Shown: positions 44,595 through 52,805, counted from the stretch's first letter. The stretch: DNA of 64,000 nt from Paenibacillus larvae subsp. larvae (GCF_002003265.1 NZ_CP019687.1:558001-622000); one strand, 5' to 3'. Made by a program: numbers and translations. Notes: generated by a model not told the origin, from the letters alone.

Positions 44595-44688
44595 TAGACA
44601 CCTCGCCCAACAACTGGTACAATATGGATGTGTGGAAGCACCATTACAGAAAGAGCCTTTGAGTAAGCACCTCAAGACTCTTTTTTTT
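44595..44688 (+). ncRNA. Small-RNA-like repeat, copy 1
   Basis: TAGACA (44595), a 17-bp spacer and TACAAT (44618) look like a promoter. A terminator AAGAGCCTTTGAG/CTCAAGACTC with eight T ends at 44688. The transcript would be about 60 nt and contains CACCTC, complementary to a ribosome-binding site. Copy 2 is at 48539-48631. Confidence 0.5.
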
Positions 44689-45190
44689 GTTTCTTTAAAC
44701 CCATTAATCAGCGGCCATACGACCAGTTTTTGTTTTCCTTAACACAAACGGTCTGGTTGCAAAAATTAGTTCTTAATTGGAGAATGGTTGCAAAAGCATA
44801 ATGAGGTGCTTATAGGTGACGGGATAGAGATGAAAGAAGCATCGAAGAATAGAAGTCTTATTCAAAAAGTCGGGAGATTTTAACGAGATAATGGGCCTGT
44901 TTTAGGTTTACTCTTTTTTTGATTTTTGAAACATCGATTTTCTAACGAACAGTTTATTATAAAAAGCATATATATTTCCATTTGTTAGTGGAATAATTCA
45001 CCTCCATTAATTTACTAATATATATTTTACTGAATTTGAGTCCGAATTGAGGAAAGTGCCATAAAACCCATAGGAACTAAATATATTTTCACCCCGATAA
45101 ATTATTTTTTTCAAAATATTTTTTATTTATGATATTATTTAATTTGTGTTTATAAAAACAATTACACTATTTTCCATAAAGGAGTGGTTC

Positions 45191-45315
45191 TAACGTAAAC
45201 ATTTCTTTATATTTGACAGAAAATGTAATTAGGGGTAGTTTTACTAAAAATTAAAAGGAGATAGATATCTGAAATTATAAAAATTAAGACTAATTTATTT
45301 TGAATGTTTACGTTA
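45191..45315. promoter_or_regulatory. Upstream region of the toxin gene with a 13-bp inverted repeat
   Basis: The 44,689-45,426 region has no gene. The arms at 45191-45203 (TAACGTAAACATT) and 45303-45315 are perfect complements, 99 bp apart. TTGACA at 45214 lies between them with only a poor -10 box (TAGTTT). It may control the toxin through looping or mRNA folding. Confidence 0.45.
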
Positions 45316-45426
45316 TTACATAAATTTTTTGAAAGGAATAGATGAAGCTAACAATTGATATTTATTCTCAGTTGTTAAAGTAGAGTCAAAACTGAAGGAT
45401 TTCTATGTAACTGAAAGGTGATAAAA

Positions 45427-48354
45427 ATGCTGCAAAAAATGAATATCATGGTAAAAAAAACGTTACTAGTTCTGATGATTACTGTATTACTAGGAGGAAG
45501 TATTCTTCCTATTCAAGGAACAACTCATGCGCAACCTCCAAATAACCCAAATGGCGCTCAAGCTGCTACTATCCGATGGATAAGTGAATTATCTTTTGAA
45601 ATCTTAGCCATGTATTTACATAGAAGCTTGCCAGCTGAACTATTTGACATTGGTTTTAGTTGGAGAAATAACGAGATAACAGATGAAGATGGCAAAACGA
45701 AGATACCTGAACGGCAGAGATTATTAAGATGGGATAGGCGTCCCCCTAATGAAATTCTTATAAATGGGTTTGTTCCACAAGTTATAAATGCAGATCCTAG
45801 TCTGGAAGAAACAAACTTGTTTAGGTATGTAAAATCAAATACAAAATCTATATTTGTTTCGACCACAAAAACGAAATATAAAAACGGTAAAAGGTATCAG
45901 CCTTGGAGCCCAAGAACAAGGGATAATGGAATTGTATACCAGTATGAGATTTTTGCGCCGGGAGGTGTAGATGTGAACAGGTCTTTTGGAGAACAATCTC
46001 CGTGGCCAAATCAGCTAGAAGTAGCTTTTCCAGGAGGAATTCGTCCCGAATTTATTCGATCTGTTCGAGAACTGCAGAATGGTCGAATTCAAAGAATTTG
46101 GATAAACCCAAACTTTCAAGACCCAGGAAACTTAGAAGGAATATCAGCTTCATCTAGTACAGAACAAGTAATGTGGCACCCAGACCATCCAGATGGTAAT
46201 CATAAAGATCCTAATGTTTATAGCAGCACCAATTCAGACGAAGATATGTTTGGACCTAATGGTGATGTACCGGATGAGGAGGAACTCCCCATTATTAACA
46301 ACAGAATTGCAGATGGGGAGTACCAAATTAAGACTAGTTTAACTCAAGACATGGCAGCAACTCTCAACCTGGATTCAAGTGAAGTTGGATCGCCACACCT
46401 TGTATCATCATTAAATCAACGTTATGATAATCAAAAATGGATCTTTATTTATGATAATTCTAAACAAGCTTATAAAATAAAAAGTCGTCAAAAACAAGAT
46501 CTAGTATTGTCTTTAGCAGCCGAAGCAGCAGTTATTAGGGGTTGGAAAGATAATGGAGAGGATGGCCAGTATTGGAGGATAGAATCTACAAATGATGGGT
46601 GTTACAAGGTTGTGAGTTATGCTAATTCCAAAATAGTTCTAGATTTGGATCAAAGCAACACTAGTAATGGAACACGGATACAAGGATATTTGGACAATGG
46701 ATCAGGAGCTCAAAAATGGGCAATAACCCCTGTTATGAATCAAACAATAAAAGACGGAGAATACCAAATAAAAACTAGTTTAGATCTCAACATTGTAGCA
46801 GGGGTTTCTTCAGATGACAATGATGTTAAACTAATTGAAAATATAAGAACAGATGATGAAAAGTGGAACTTTGTTTATGATAGTAGTAAAGAAGCTTATG
46901 TAATAAAAAATGCTAAAAATCCAGAACTATTCTTGACTATGAACAGAAAAGAAATTACTGTTGATGAATTTTCAACTTATAATCAATTTTGGTATGTAGA
47001 AAGGACTTCTGACGGGTATTTTAAACTTAGAAATGCAGATGATCCATCTCTGGTTATAGGATTAGAAGCAGGCAGTGCCGAAAATCATAACCTATTGGAG
47101 GGAAGGCCTGATACTAAAGAAAAGGATCAAAGATGGGCAATAACCCCTGTTATGAATCAAACAATTGATGATGGTGAGTACGAGATTAAAGATGGCCAAA
47201 ATGATATTTATTTGCCAGAGTTAACTTCTAGTAATGAAGTCAAATCAAATGAATATAATCATGGAGAGAATCAAAGGTGGAAATTTACATTTAGTCCCGA
47301 TAAACAAGCATATAAAATAACGAGTGTGAGTAATCCCCATGTAGCTTTTAGCTGGGATAGTAATAATTCTAACGAAATCATAGGATGTGAAGATCAGGGA
47401 TTTAGTGATCAATATTGGTATATTGAAAAAACGTCAGATGGTTTATACAAATTAAGAAATTATAAAGATCCAAGTGCTGTTCTAGATTTTGGAAAAATAG
47501 GACAAGCAAGTGTAGCTTATCAGGGTACTAAATTGATTTTACAACGAACAGATCGACCCATTATAAAGGATGGGATGTACAATGTTTCAAGTAAAGTCGA
47601 TTATGAGGAAGTAATAGATCATGACAAGGATGCAGCTCATTTAGTAAATTATGATAATAATAATTGTTGGGAGTTTGTTTGGAATTCTGATAAAAAGGCA
47701 TACGAAATTCGTTCCCATCGTGATTCTAATCAACGCTTAAGCACTACAGGATCTGGCTCTCCTGTTATAGAGAAAGATGAACTAAAAAGGAGTGCTGATG
47801 ATTTAAATGCATATTGGATTATAGAATATGGTATTAAAGGGGAAGGTTTTCTAATTAGGAATTTAAATCATCCTGAACAATTATTACGAAACTCTGGTGG
47901 TTTTCTTCACGTTGATTATCACGATGACGATTCTGAAAATCAATTGTGGAATTTCTTACCTCATTGTTTTTCAAAAGTACTAGTGGATGATAATTTTGAA
48001 AATTGGGATAGTAGTATTTTTGACAATGATGGGATTTCTACGATAAGTAATGGATCGTTAATTCTTAAAAAAGATTCTTCCCTTAAATCTAAGGAAATAA
48101 AGGTCGAAGAAGGAAAATATCGTGTCAAATTAAGAAATGTTTCAGGTGGTATGTGTCTTGATGTAAATGATAATGAAGGTAAAGATGTAACCGATCTATG
48201 CACTGGTCGAAATAATGATGAAGTTGTTATAGATTTTAACATTCTATCTTCTACAGGTCTTATATTTAATTTAACATCATATGGTAATAGTGTTGAAGAT
48301 TCTTTGGATGGTTTTAAGCTAGAACAATTTAAAAAATTTACGGACACAAAGTAA
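45427..48354 (+). CDS. plx1: Plx1-like ADP-ribosylating toxin with ricin-B lectin repeats
   Basis: 975 residues from ATG 45427 (GAAAGG upstream; the GTG at 45418 lies in that site). A signal peptide ends near A35. The ADP-ribosyltransferase domain (about 50-250) has LLRWDRRPPNEILINGF with NAD-binding R101, STT at 145-147, and Q172-Y-E174 as the catalytic QxE motif. Four ricin-B-like lectin domains start near residues 295, 442, 581 and 714, each with QxW-type motifs (QKW, QYW, QRW). A C-terminal beta domain (about 845-975) closes the protein. The build matches MTX1 and the pierisins, and the P. larvae phage-borne toxin Plx1 as I recall it. AT-rich, with its own terminator. Confidence 0.9.
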   Translation: MLQKMNIMVKKTLLVLMITVLLGGSILPIQGTTHAQPPNNPNGAQAATIRWISELSFEILAMYLHRSLPAELFDIGFSWRNNEITDEDGKTKIPERQRLLRWDRRPPNEILINGFVPQVINADPSLEETNLFRYVKSNTKSIFVSTTKTKYKNGKRYQPWSPRTRDNGIVYQYEIFAPGGVDVNRSFGEQSPWPNQLEVAFPGGIRPEFIRSVRELQNGRIQRIWINPNFQDPGNLEGISASSSTEQVMWHPDHPDGNHKDPNVYSSTNSDEDMFGPNGDVPDEEELPIINNRIADGEYQIKTSLTQDMAATLNLDSSEVGSPHLVSSLNQRYDNQKWIFIYDNSKQAYKIKSRQKQDLVLSLAAEAAVIRGWKDNGEDGQYWRIESTNDGCYKVVSYANSKIVLDLDQSNTSNGTRIQGYLDNGSGAQKWAITPVMNQTIKDGEYQIKTSLDLNIVAGVSSDDNDVKLIENIRTDDEKWNFVYDSSKEAYVIKNAKNPELFLTMNRKEITVDEFSTYNQFWYVERTSDGYFKLRNADDPSLVIGLEAGSAENHNLLEGRPDTKEKDQRWAITPVMNQTIDDGEYEIKDGQNDIYLPELTSSNEVKSNEYNHGENQRWKFTFSPDKQAYKITSVSNPHVAFSWDSNNSNEIIGCEDQGFSDQYWYIEKTSDGLYKLRNYKDPSAVLDFGKIGQASVAYQGTKLILQRTDRPIIKDGMYNVSSKVDYEEVIDHDKDAAHLVNYDNNNCWEFVWNSDKKAYEIRSHRDSNQRLSTTGSGSPVIEKDELKRSADDLNAYWIIEYGIKGEGFLIRNLNHPEQLLRNSGGFLHVDYHDDDSENQLWNFLPHCFSKVLVDDNFENWDSSIFDNDGISTISNGSLILKKDSSLKSKEIKVEEGKYRVKLRNVSGGMCLDVNDNEGKDVTDLCTGRNNDEVVIDFNILSSTGLIFNLTSYGNSVEDSLDGFKLEQFKKFTDTK

Positions 48355-48370
48355 AATGGGAAATTAAAAT

Positions 48371-48398
48371 AACCTGTCTATGTGGCAGGTTATTTTTT
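48371..48398 (+). terminator. Terminator after the toxin gene
   Basis: AACCTG pairs with CAGGTT around TCTATGTGG, followed by ATTTTTTT. Confidence 0.85.
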
Positions 48399-48538
48399 TC
48401 CATTGATCTCTTCTATGTTAGCCCGGTAATACTTTTTCAATTGGTTGTAGGCAAGATTGTCAATAAAAACGTTACATAGGTCTTGACAAAAACTCTTTTC
48501 AACCATCTCACCCAAAAACCCGTGATTTTGCAACCGGG

Positions 48539-48631
48539 TAGACACCTCGCTAAAAATGGTATAATATGGGTGGTATATGCAAAACCTCCACCACAGAAAG
48601 AGCCTTTGAGGAAGCACCTCAAGGCTCTTTT
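48539..48631 (+). ncRNA. Small-RNA-like repeat, copy 2
   Basis: Same order as copy 1: TAGACACCTCGC, TATAAT (48560), then ACAGAAAGAGCCTTTGAG, AAGCACCTCAAG and CTCTTTT. The spacer is 15 bp against 17. The two copies flank the toxin gene. Nothing else is seen in the 48,355-48,665 gap besides the toxin terminator. Confidence 0.5.
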
Positions 48632-48665
48632 GAATTATGCCGCATAAGTTTGTGGGTTTTCTATC

Positions 48666-48929
48666 TTATAGCTCCTGCTTAACCCATTTAACTTCAAATG
48701 GTAGTAGATTCACTATATCCTCTAAAACCGATAACGGAATATCTACATTTTCGGGAAATTTACTTAGGCTGGTATCTTTATCTACAACTTTATTAGCTGC
48801 ATCAAGATGTAGTGCAAGTTCATACCTCCCATCAAACCATATTTCCGCCTCAATTTTCCCAGTAGGTTCCTGTTCACGTACTTCCATTATTATATCTTTT
48901 AAAATTTTCGAATATTCTACCTCTAACAT
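48666..48929 (-). CDS. Small accessory protein, unknown
   Basis: 87 residues from ATG 48929, 8 nt after AAGGAGG. KIEAEIWFDGRYELALHLDA in the middle. No recognised family. Confidence 0.6.
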   Translation of the reverse strand: MLEVEYSKILKDIIMEVREQEPTGKIEAEIWFDGRYELALHLDAANKVVDKDTSLSKFPENVDIPLSVLEDIVNLLPFEVKWVKQEL

Positions 48930-49014
48930 CCCCATGTCCTCCTTAAGTCTTTCTTTTGCTAATATAATTCGATACTTTATAGGATAACCCTTTCTATAAA
49001 AATCAAGGTTCCGT

Positions 49015-49200
49015 TTATTTCAATTCCTTAACTTGGTCATATGCTTTGACCAGGTTTTTTATACGTTGGATGATCACTTTATCTGATTTTCTCGACCACA
49101 AAAGAATTTTTAGAATCATCACAAACATTCTCTCGGGCGGACCATTAAATTCGGTCAGATGGTCGTAGTAGTTACGTACCGATCCCAGGTAATCTCCCAT
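49015..49200 (-). CDS. Small accessory protein, unknown
   Basis: 61 residues (NYYDHLTEFNGPPERMFVMI...). Mostly helical, basic. Ribosome-binding site GGAGGGAAT. No recognised family. Confidence 0.5.
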   Translation of the reverse strand: MGDYLGSVRNYYDHLTEFNGPPERMFVMILKILLWSRKSDKVIIQRIKNLVKAYDQVKELK

Positions 49201-49241
49201 TCCCTTATTCCCTCCATTTACAACCGGCTTATTTATTCCAT

Positions 49242-49334
49242 TTATCTGAAAGTAATAACTAATGTTGTAAGGCTAATCGCCAACGCAAGGATGCTGATAA
49301 AAAGCGCGGCGATAATAGTTTTTGATGGTTTCAT
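49242..49334 (-). CDS. Small membrane peptide (30 aa)
   Basis: ATG 49334 follows AAAGGGGATG. The peptide is MKPSKTIIAALFISILALAI and ten further residues ending FR: a basic start and one hydrophobic helix. It may be a holin-like or toxin-like peptide. Confidence 0.5.
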   Translation of the reverse strand: MKPSKTIIAALFISILALAISLTTLVITFR

Positions 49335-49415
49335 GTATACATCCCCTTTGATATAATATTGAGAAAGAAGAGCAGACCCTTGTATTTCATCTCATCCCCC
49401 TGAGGGGGAGACCCG

Positions 49416-49535
49416 CTAACGACGGGTCAATGTAGTGATGAGGGTTATGATTGAATTAATCAGTACGATGATGGCCGTCAGCAGTAAGATTAATTCTCTA
49501 TCAATTTCCCTGCTCTTCTTTCTCTTTTTTCGCAC
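49416..49535 (-). CDS. Type I toxin-like membrane peptide (39 aa)
   Basis: GTG 49535 follows AAGGAGGTGATAAACAA. The peptide has a strongly basic start (MRKKRKKSREIDREL) and one hydrophobic helix (ILLLTAIIVLINSIITLITT). The 15 bases at 49510-49524, within the first codons, are perfectly complementary to 49361-49375 in the 3' untranslated region. Such long-range pairing is a feature of type I toxin mRNAs. It is divergent from an XRE gene. Confidence 0.6.
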   Translation of the reverse strand: MRKKRKKSREIDRELILLLTAIIVLINSIITLITTLTRR

Positions 49536-49576
49536 TTGTTTATCACCTCCTTATATATCTTATTATAAACGAATAT

Positions 49577-49627
49577 CGTTGAATAGTCAACGAAAAACGT
49601 TGAATTATTTTACTATATCCGTTGAAT
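49577..49627. promoter_or_regulatory. Operator-like array between the small peptide and XRE genes
   Basis: CGTTGAAT occurs at 49577, 49598 and 49620, 21-22 bp apart. The first is part of the palindrome CGTTGAATAGTCAACG. It lies in the divergent promoter region upstream of the XRE gene. Confidence 0.6.
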
Positions 49628-49668
49628 CTCTAGATTGGAAAAGATATACTGAATGTGAGGTGAGAAGT

Positions 49669-49896
49669 ATGCTATTGCTAAAAATTAACCAAATAATGGA
49701 TGAGAAACGATTAAATACGCGGCAACTTAGCAAGATGACGGGCATTCGTTGGAATACCATAAATGACATGTCAGAGAATAAATCTAAACACTGGTCACCA
49801 GATAACCTAAATAAGATATATAAAGCTCTGGGGCTTAAATCTGTTTCAGAACTATTTGAATATGTGGAGGACGATGAAAAGGCCACAGAGGCATAA
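49669..49896 (+). CDS. Small XRE/Cro-type regulator
   Basis: 75 residues from ATG 49669 after GTGAGGTGA. It is a single helix-turn-helix (KINQIMDEKRLNTRQLSKMTG...NTINDMSENK...LNKIYKALGL). It probably represses itself and the divergent peptide gene through the CGTTGAAT sites. A terminator (49913-49942, AACC-GCCT/AGGC-GGTT type stem with ATTTTT) follows. Confidence 0.8.
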   Translation: MLLLKINQIMDEKRLNTRQLSKMTGIRWNTINDMSENKSKHWSPDNLNKIYKALGLKSVSELFEYVEDDEKATEA

Positions 49897-50041
49897 TGAA
49901 GTGACCCCAGAAAACCCGCCTTCCTAGAGAGGCAGGTTATTTTTGTGCAAAATAAAAAGCCCCTGAGGGCTGCGGACAATTTTAATAAAAGGTAATATGT
50001 GGTACAATGGTACAAGCAATAGTGGCTTACGTGGGCGGTCG

Positions 50042-50067
50042 GCATCACCTCGGAAAGGAGGTGATGC
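50042..50067 (+). promoter_or_regulatory. Hairpin sequestering the ribosome-binding site of the holin-like toxin
   Basis: GCATCACCTC (50042-50051) pairs perfectly with GAGGTGATGC (50058-50067) around a 6-nt loop and buries AGGAGGTGA. The start codon follows 2 nt later. In addition 50034-50043 pairs with 50205-50214 in the 3' region. Confidence 0.75.
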
Positions 50068-50068
50068 T

Positions 50069-50155
50069 ATGGAGACGTTTCAGGCTCTTCAATTAATGTT
50101 CTTATTTGGAATGTTTATTTTAGCGCTTCTAACGTTTATCCAGAAAATGAAATAG
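50069..50155 (+). CDS. Putative holin-like type I toxin (28 aa)
   Basis: METFQALQLMFLFGMFILAL, then LTFIQKMK: the pattern of the Firmicute holin-like toxin family (one membrane helix and a basic end). A TACAAT box lies at 50003. The start is behind a hairpin, and the long 3' untranslated region runs to the terminator at 50234-50266. Opposite-strand terminators (AGCCC-TCA-GGGCT with T tract, near 49950-49972) could end an antisense antitoxin RNA. Confidence 0.7.
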   Translation: METFQALQLMFLFGMFILALLTFIQKMK

Positions 50156-50233
50156 ATCGCCCACCGTCCAAAGGTTAAGTGCGATCTATTCGTAATTCCT
50201 TTAAGCCGACCGCCTAGTAGCGCGGCTATTGCC

Positions 50234-50266
50234 GACCGTGGACGTTCCAGCGTCTGCGGTCATTTT
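50234..50266 (+). terminator. Terminator of the holin-like toxin transcript
   Basis: GACCGTGGACG pairs with CGTCTGCGGTC (two G-U pairs), loop TTCCAG, followed by ATTTTT. Confidence 0.8.
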
Positions 50267-50365
50267 TAGTATATGCTTGATACCATTATTTTAACACATG
50301 TTTATTTTATTTAACAAGTTTATGTGTTTTGTGCAAAATAAAAAGCCCCGAAGGGCTATTCACGT

Positions 50366-50917
50366 CTATTTACCAAGATCTATAGTTGCAGATTCACCGG
50401 CTTTAAACCCAATACCGCTCCCTACTTGTAATTTCAATCCAGCTATACCCTCAGGCATTTCAAAAACGACATTACCCTTTTTGGCGATATTAGGGTTAAT
50501 CTTAGATAGGAACATTTTATTTTCCGATGAATTAACGTATAGATCTCCGTCGCTCAAAGGACTATATTCAGATCCCTTGTCATCAATGATTTTGAACATG
50601 GAGGTATCAATTGTACGGGAATCTTTGTCTAAATTCTTAACCGATACATCTACAATTAAGAATTGGTTTTCAGTTTTCTTTTGCAAGAATTCATTTTCGC
50701 CAATAGTCTTATTCTCTTTTATGCCATTTACAGTCACTTCAAATTTGCCGACAGTAGTTGATTCTCCAATTTTAGCTGTTTGTTCTTTCTTCTCTGCGCT
50801 TTGTTCTTGCGATGACGAAACTGAAGCTTGATTATCTTTCTTTCCATTAGCCCCCGCTATTGCAACTATCACTACAACAACAATCAACCAAAACCACCAT
50901 TTTTTAAAAATCTTCAT
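50366..50917 (-). CDS. DUF4352-type secreted or membrane-anchored protein
   Basis: 183 residues from ATG 50917 (a TTG at 50929 is also possible). It has an N-terminal membrane segment (WWFWLIVVVVIVAIAGANG), a Ser/Gln/Glu-rich linker, and a DUF4352 immunoglobulin-like domain (TVGKFEVTVNGIKENKTIGEN...NQFLIVDVSVKNLDKDSR). It is probably exposed on the cell surface of the lysogen. A terminator AGCCC/GGGCT with TTTTTATTTT (50337-50357, - strand) follows. Confidence 0.8.
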   Translation of the reverse strand: MKIFKKWWFWLIVVVVIVAIAGANGKKDNQASVSSSQEQSAEKKEQTAKIGESTTVGKFEVTVNGIKENKTIGENEFLQKKTENQFLIVDVSVKNLDKDSRTIDTSMFKIIDDKGSEYSPLSDGDLYVNSSENKMFLSKINPNIAKKGNVVFEMPEGIAGLKLQVGSGIGFKAGESATIDLGK

Positions 50918-51075
50918 GCCTCTTTTCAACTACTAAAGTTATGTATTTAACCCACATGAAACAGTTTACATCCTAAATATGGAACAAGCAATACAAATTT
51001 AAAAAGATGGGAGCATATTTAGCTTTCCCGCGAAACTGAGTCAATATAGAACCTAGCCTAAAAATAAAAAGCGAT

Positions 51076-51104
51076 TTACGATACAGAGACTTACGGGTAT
51101 AATT
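51076..51104 (+). promoter_or_regulatory. Promoter of the agr-like cassette
   Basis: TTTACG (51076-51081), a 17-bp spacer and TATAAT (51099-51104) lie 31 bp before the first gene. Confidence 0.65.
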
Positions 51105-51134
51105 ATAAATAAAACGGTTACATGTTAGGATGGT

Positions 51135-51809
51135 GTGGGTTTGGCTGCTACAATATATATTGGTCTAGGAATCGTTGATGTACTGGCGGTTATGGCTTTT
51201 ATGCTAAAACTATACAGGATTCCTTTTAAACTATATATGAAAAAAATATTTATGACGGCGTTAGTTATAGCTTTGATATCTTATTTGATAAGAGTGGTTT
51301 GGGGGGTACCATTATTGGATTTCCCCATTCAAGTTATAGCATTTATTCTTTTTCTAAGATACGGTTTGAAGATAAGATTTTTTTATTCATCTCTCATAGT
51401 AAGCACGGGCATGACCGGTTATATAATTCTTCAGCTTTTGATACTGTACATTTTTATTGCTACGGGTAATGCTACAGATGCCGTTGCTTTACAAAATCAA
51501 GAGATTGGAATCCAGACTATCCAAGCAATATCAATTATCGCAGCTCTGCTGATAGCGTGCTTATTAAAATTATTCAATCAAGGATTTTCATTCATTATCG
51601 AACCGCCTCATGAATTTAGTATCAAAGAAGAATACATAAAAGGAACAAATAGACCATTGTTCTTCACAGCATTAATAGCTTTAGTCGTTTTGTCCGTAGC
51701 TTTAATGATGGTCTATCATTTTTATACCATTATTTTAATAACATCTGCTCTAATAAGCTTTGTATCATCTTATTATTTTTCATACCGTAAGGATGTAAGT
51801 TATGATTGA
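51135..51809 (+). CDS. Polytopic membrane protein, AgrC sensor-like without kinase
   Basis: 224 residues with about six to seven membrane segments (for example IYIGLGIVDVLAVMAFML, VWGVPLLDFPIQVIAFILF, LFFTALIALVVLSVALMMVY). It has no histidine-kinase domain. It starts at GTG 51135 or TTG 51141 after AGGATGG. It overlaps agrB by 8 bp. Topology and place suggest a peptide sensor or a membrane inhibitor of the LytTR protein, as in BrsM/HdrM systems; this is inferred. Confidence 0.65.
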   Translation: MGLAATIYIGLGIVDVLAVMAFMLKLYRIPFKLYMKKIFMTALVIALISYLIRVVWGVPLLDFPIQVIAFILFLRYGLKIRFFYSSLIVSTGMTGYIILQLLILYIFIATGNATDAVALQNQEIGIQTIQAISIIAALLIACLLKLFNQGFSFIIEPPHEFSIKEEYIKGTNRPLFFTALIALVVLSVALMMVYHFYTIILITSALISFVSSYYFSYRKDVSYD

Positions 51810-52317
51810 GGTCATATCAAAGCGATTGGCGAGAAAAATAAAAGATGGATATCCAGGTGGAAACATAGATGTTATGGCCTATGAAATTGGTCGTGTTTTA
51901 AATCATTACGGAATAATAGCGTTTACGTGCTTAATAGGTTGGCTAAGTGGAGAGTTTTTTAAATCCCTATTGGCAATGTTTAGTTTTGCTTTAATCAGAA
52001 GATTCTCCGGTGGCTTACACTTGAATTTAACAACCTGCACAATTGTTTCTGTCACGTTGTTCTGTACTGTGCCATTCATTCAATTAGATGCTGAAATTTC
52101 TTTGTTATTAAATACTCTATCAACATTGCTATTTTTATTCTTTTCGCCTAACTCATATGGAGGGATGTCTAAAGACTTAGCCTGGAAACGAAAATCCAAA
52201 ATCATTTCTGTGTTAATAGTTTCATCAAATTTTTTCATTAACTCTACTATCCTTTCTCTCATATTTATTACTCAAGGCCTTCTGATACTTCCATTGAAAG
52301 GGGGTGAATCAAGATGA
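51802..52317 (+). CDS. agrB: AgrB-like peptide-processing protease
   Basis: 171 residues, membrane-embedded. The catalytic pair is H73 and C79 in RRFSGGLHLNLTTC, the AgrB signature. Further membrane segments follow. AgrB cuts the C-terminus of AgrD and cyclises it. Its stop overlaps the AgrD-like start (ATGA). Confidence 0.93.
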   Translation: MIEVISKRLARKIKDGYPGGNIDVMAYEIGRVLNHYGIIAFTCLIGWLSGEFFKSLLAMFSFALIRRFSGGLHLNLTTCTIVSVTLFCTVPFIQLDAEISLLLNTLSTLLFLFFSPNSYGGMSKDLAWKRKSKIISVLIVSSNFFINSTILSLIFITQGLLILPLKGGESR

Positions 52318-52442
52318 AGAAAAAATTATCAGCATTCTTAGCCCACCATTTAGAAAAGCGGGCTAAAAAAAATGCACAAAAAGAAAAAGTATTCTTAGGT
52401 TCTCAACCATTGCCAAAAGAATTAAAACGACCGAAGCAGTGA
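52314..52442 (+). CDS. agrD: AgrD-like signal peptide precursor (42 aa)
   Basis: ATG 52314 follows GGGGGTGA. An amphipathic basic N-terminus (MKKKLSAFLAHHLEKRAKKN) precedes KEKVFLGSQPLPKELKRPKQ, whose QPLPKELK end matches the AgrD recognition tail. It has no cysteine. The only nucleophile in the signal segment is the serine in FLGSQ, so the signal would be a lactone or a linear peptide. Confidence 0.82.
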   Translation: MKKKLSAFLAHHLEKRAKKNAQKEKVFLGSQPLPKELKRPKQ

Positions 52443-52448
52443 TGTAGT

Positions 52449-52805
52449 GTGCATACAAAAATACTAGGAGTAAGAGTTGTCGGCGATAACATTACCGCAG
52501 ATACTGGGTTTTTCAGCATAGAAGATGTGTTCTTTGTAGATTTATTTACTCCAAAAAAGAATTACCGGGTACCGCGGTTCCATACTTCCAAAGGAGTATT
52601 TACAGTTTTTCTAACTTTGGAAGTCTGCAAAAAAGCTTTTGGGGAAAATTTAGTACAATTAGATTCTGGAAATCTTGTCAACATAAGTAGAATAAGATTT
52701 GTTGAGGAAACATCATTTTCCTTGACTGCCTATTTTGACAATGGGGTTACGGCTAATATATCTAGGAATAAACGAAATAAAGTTGCCCATTTGATAAAAC
52801 CCTGA
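52449..52805 (+). CDS. Stand-alone LytTR DNA-binding regulator
   Basis: 118 residues from GTG 52449. The LytTR domain covers about 45-115 (QLDSGNLVNISRIRFVEE...DNGVTANISRNKRNKV). It lacks a receiver domain, so it cannot be an ordinary AgrA. It is the fourth gene of the cassette and its likely output. Confidence 0.85.
   Translation: MHTKILGVRVVGDNITADTGFFSIEDVFFVDLFTPKKNYRVPRFHTSKGVFTVFLTLEVCKKAFGENLVQLDSGNLVNISRIRFVEETSFSLTAYFDNGVTANISRNKRNKVAHLIKP

Noticed and set aside
50935-50969. AAAGTTATG and ACAGTTTAC as AgrA/LytTR-type direct repeats upstream of the agr-like cassette
   Set aside because: They are 26 bp apart rather than about 21 and match only loosely.
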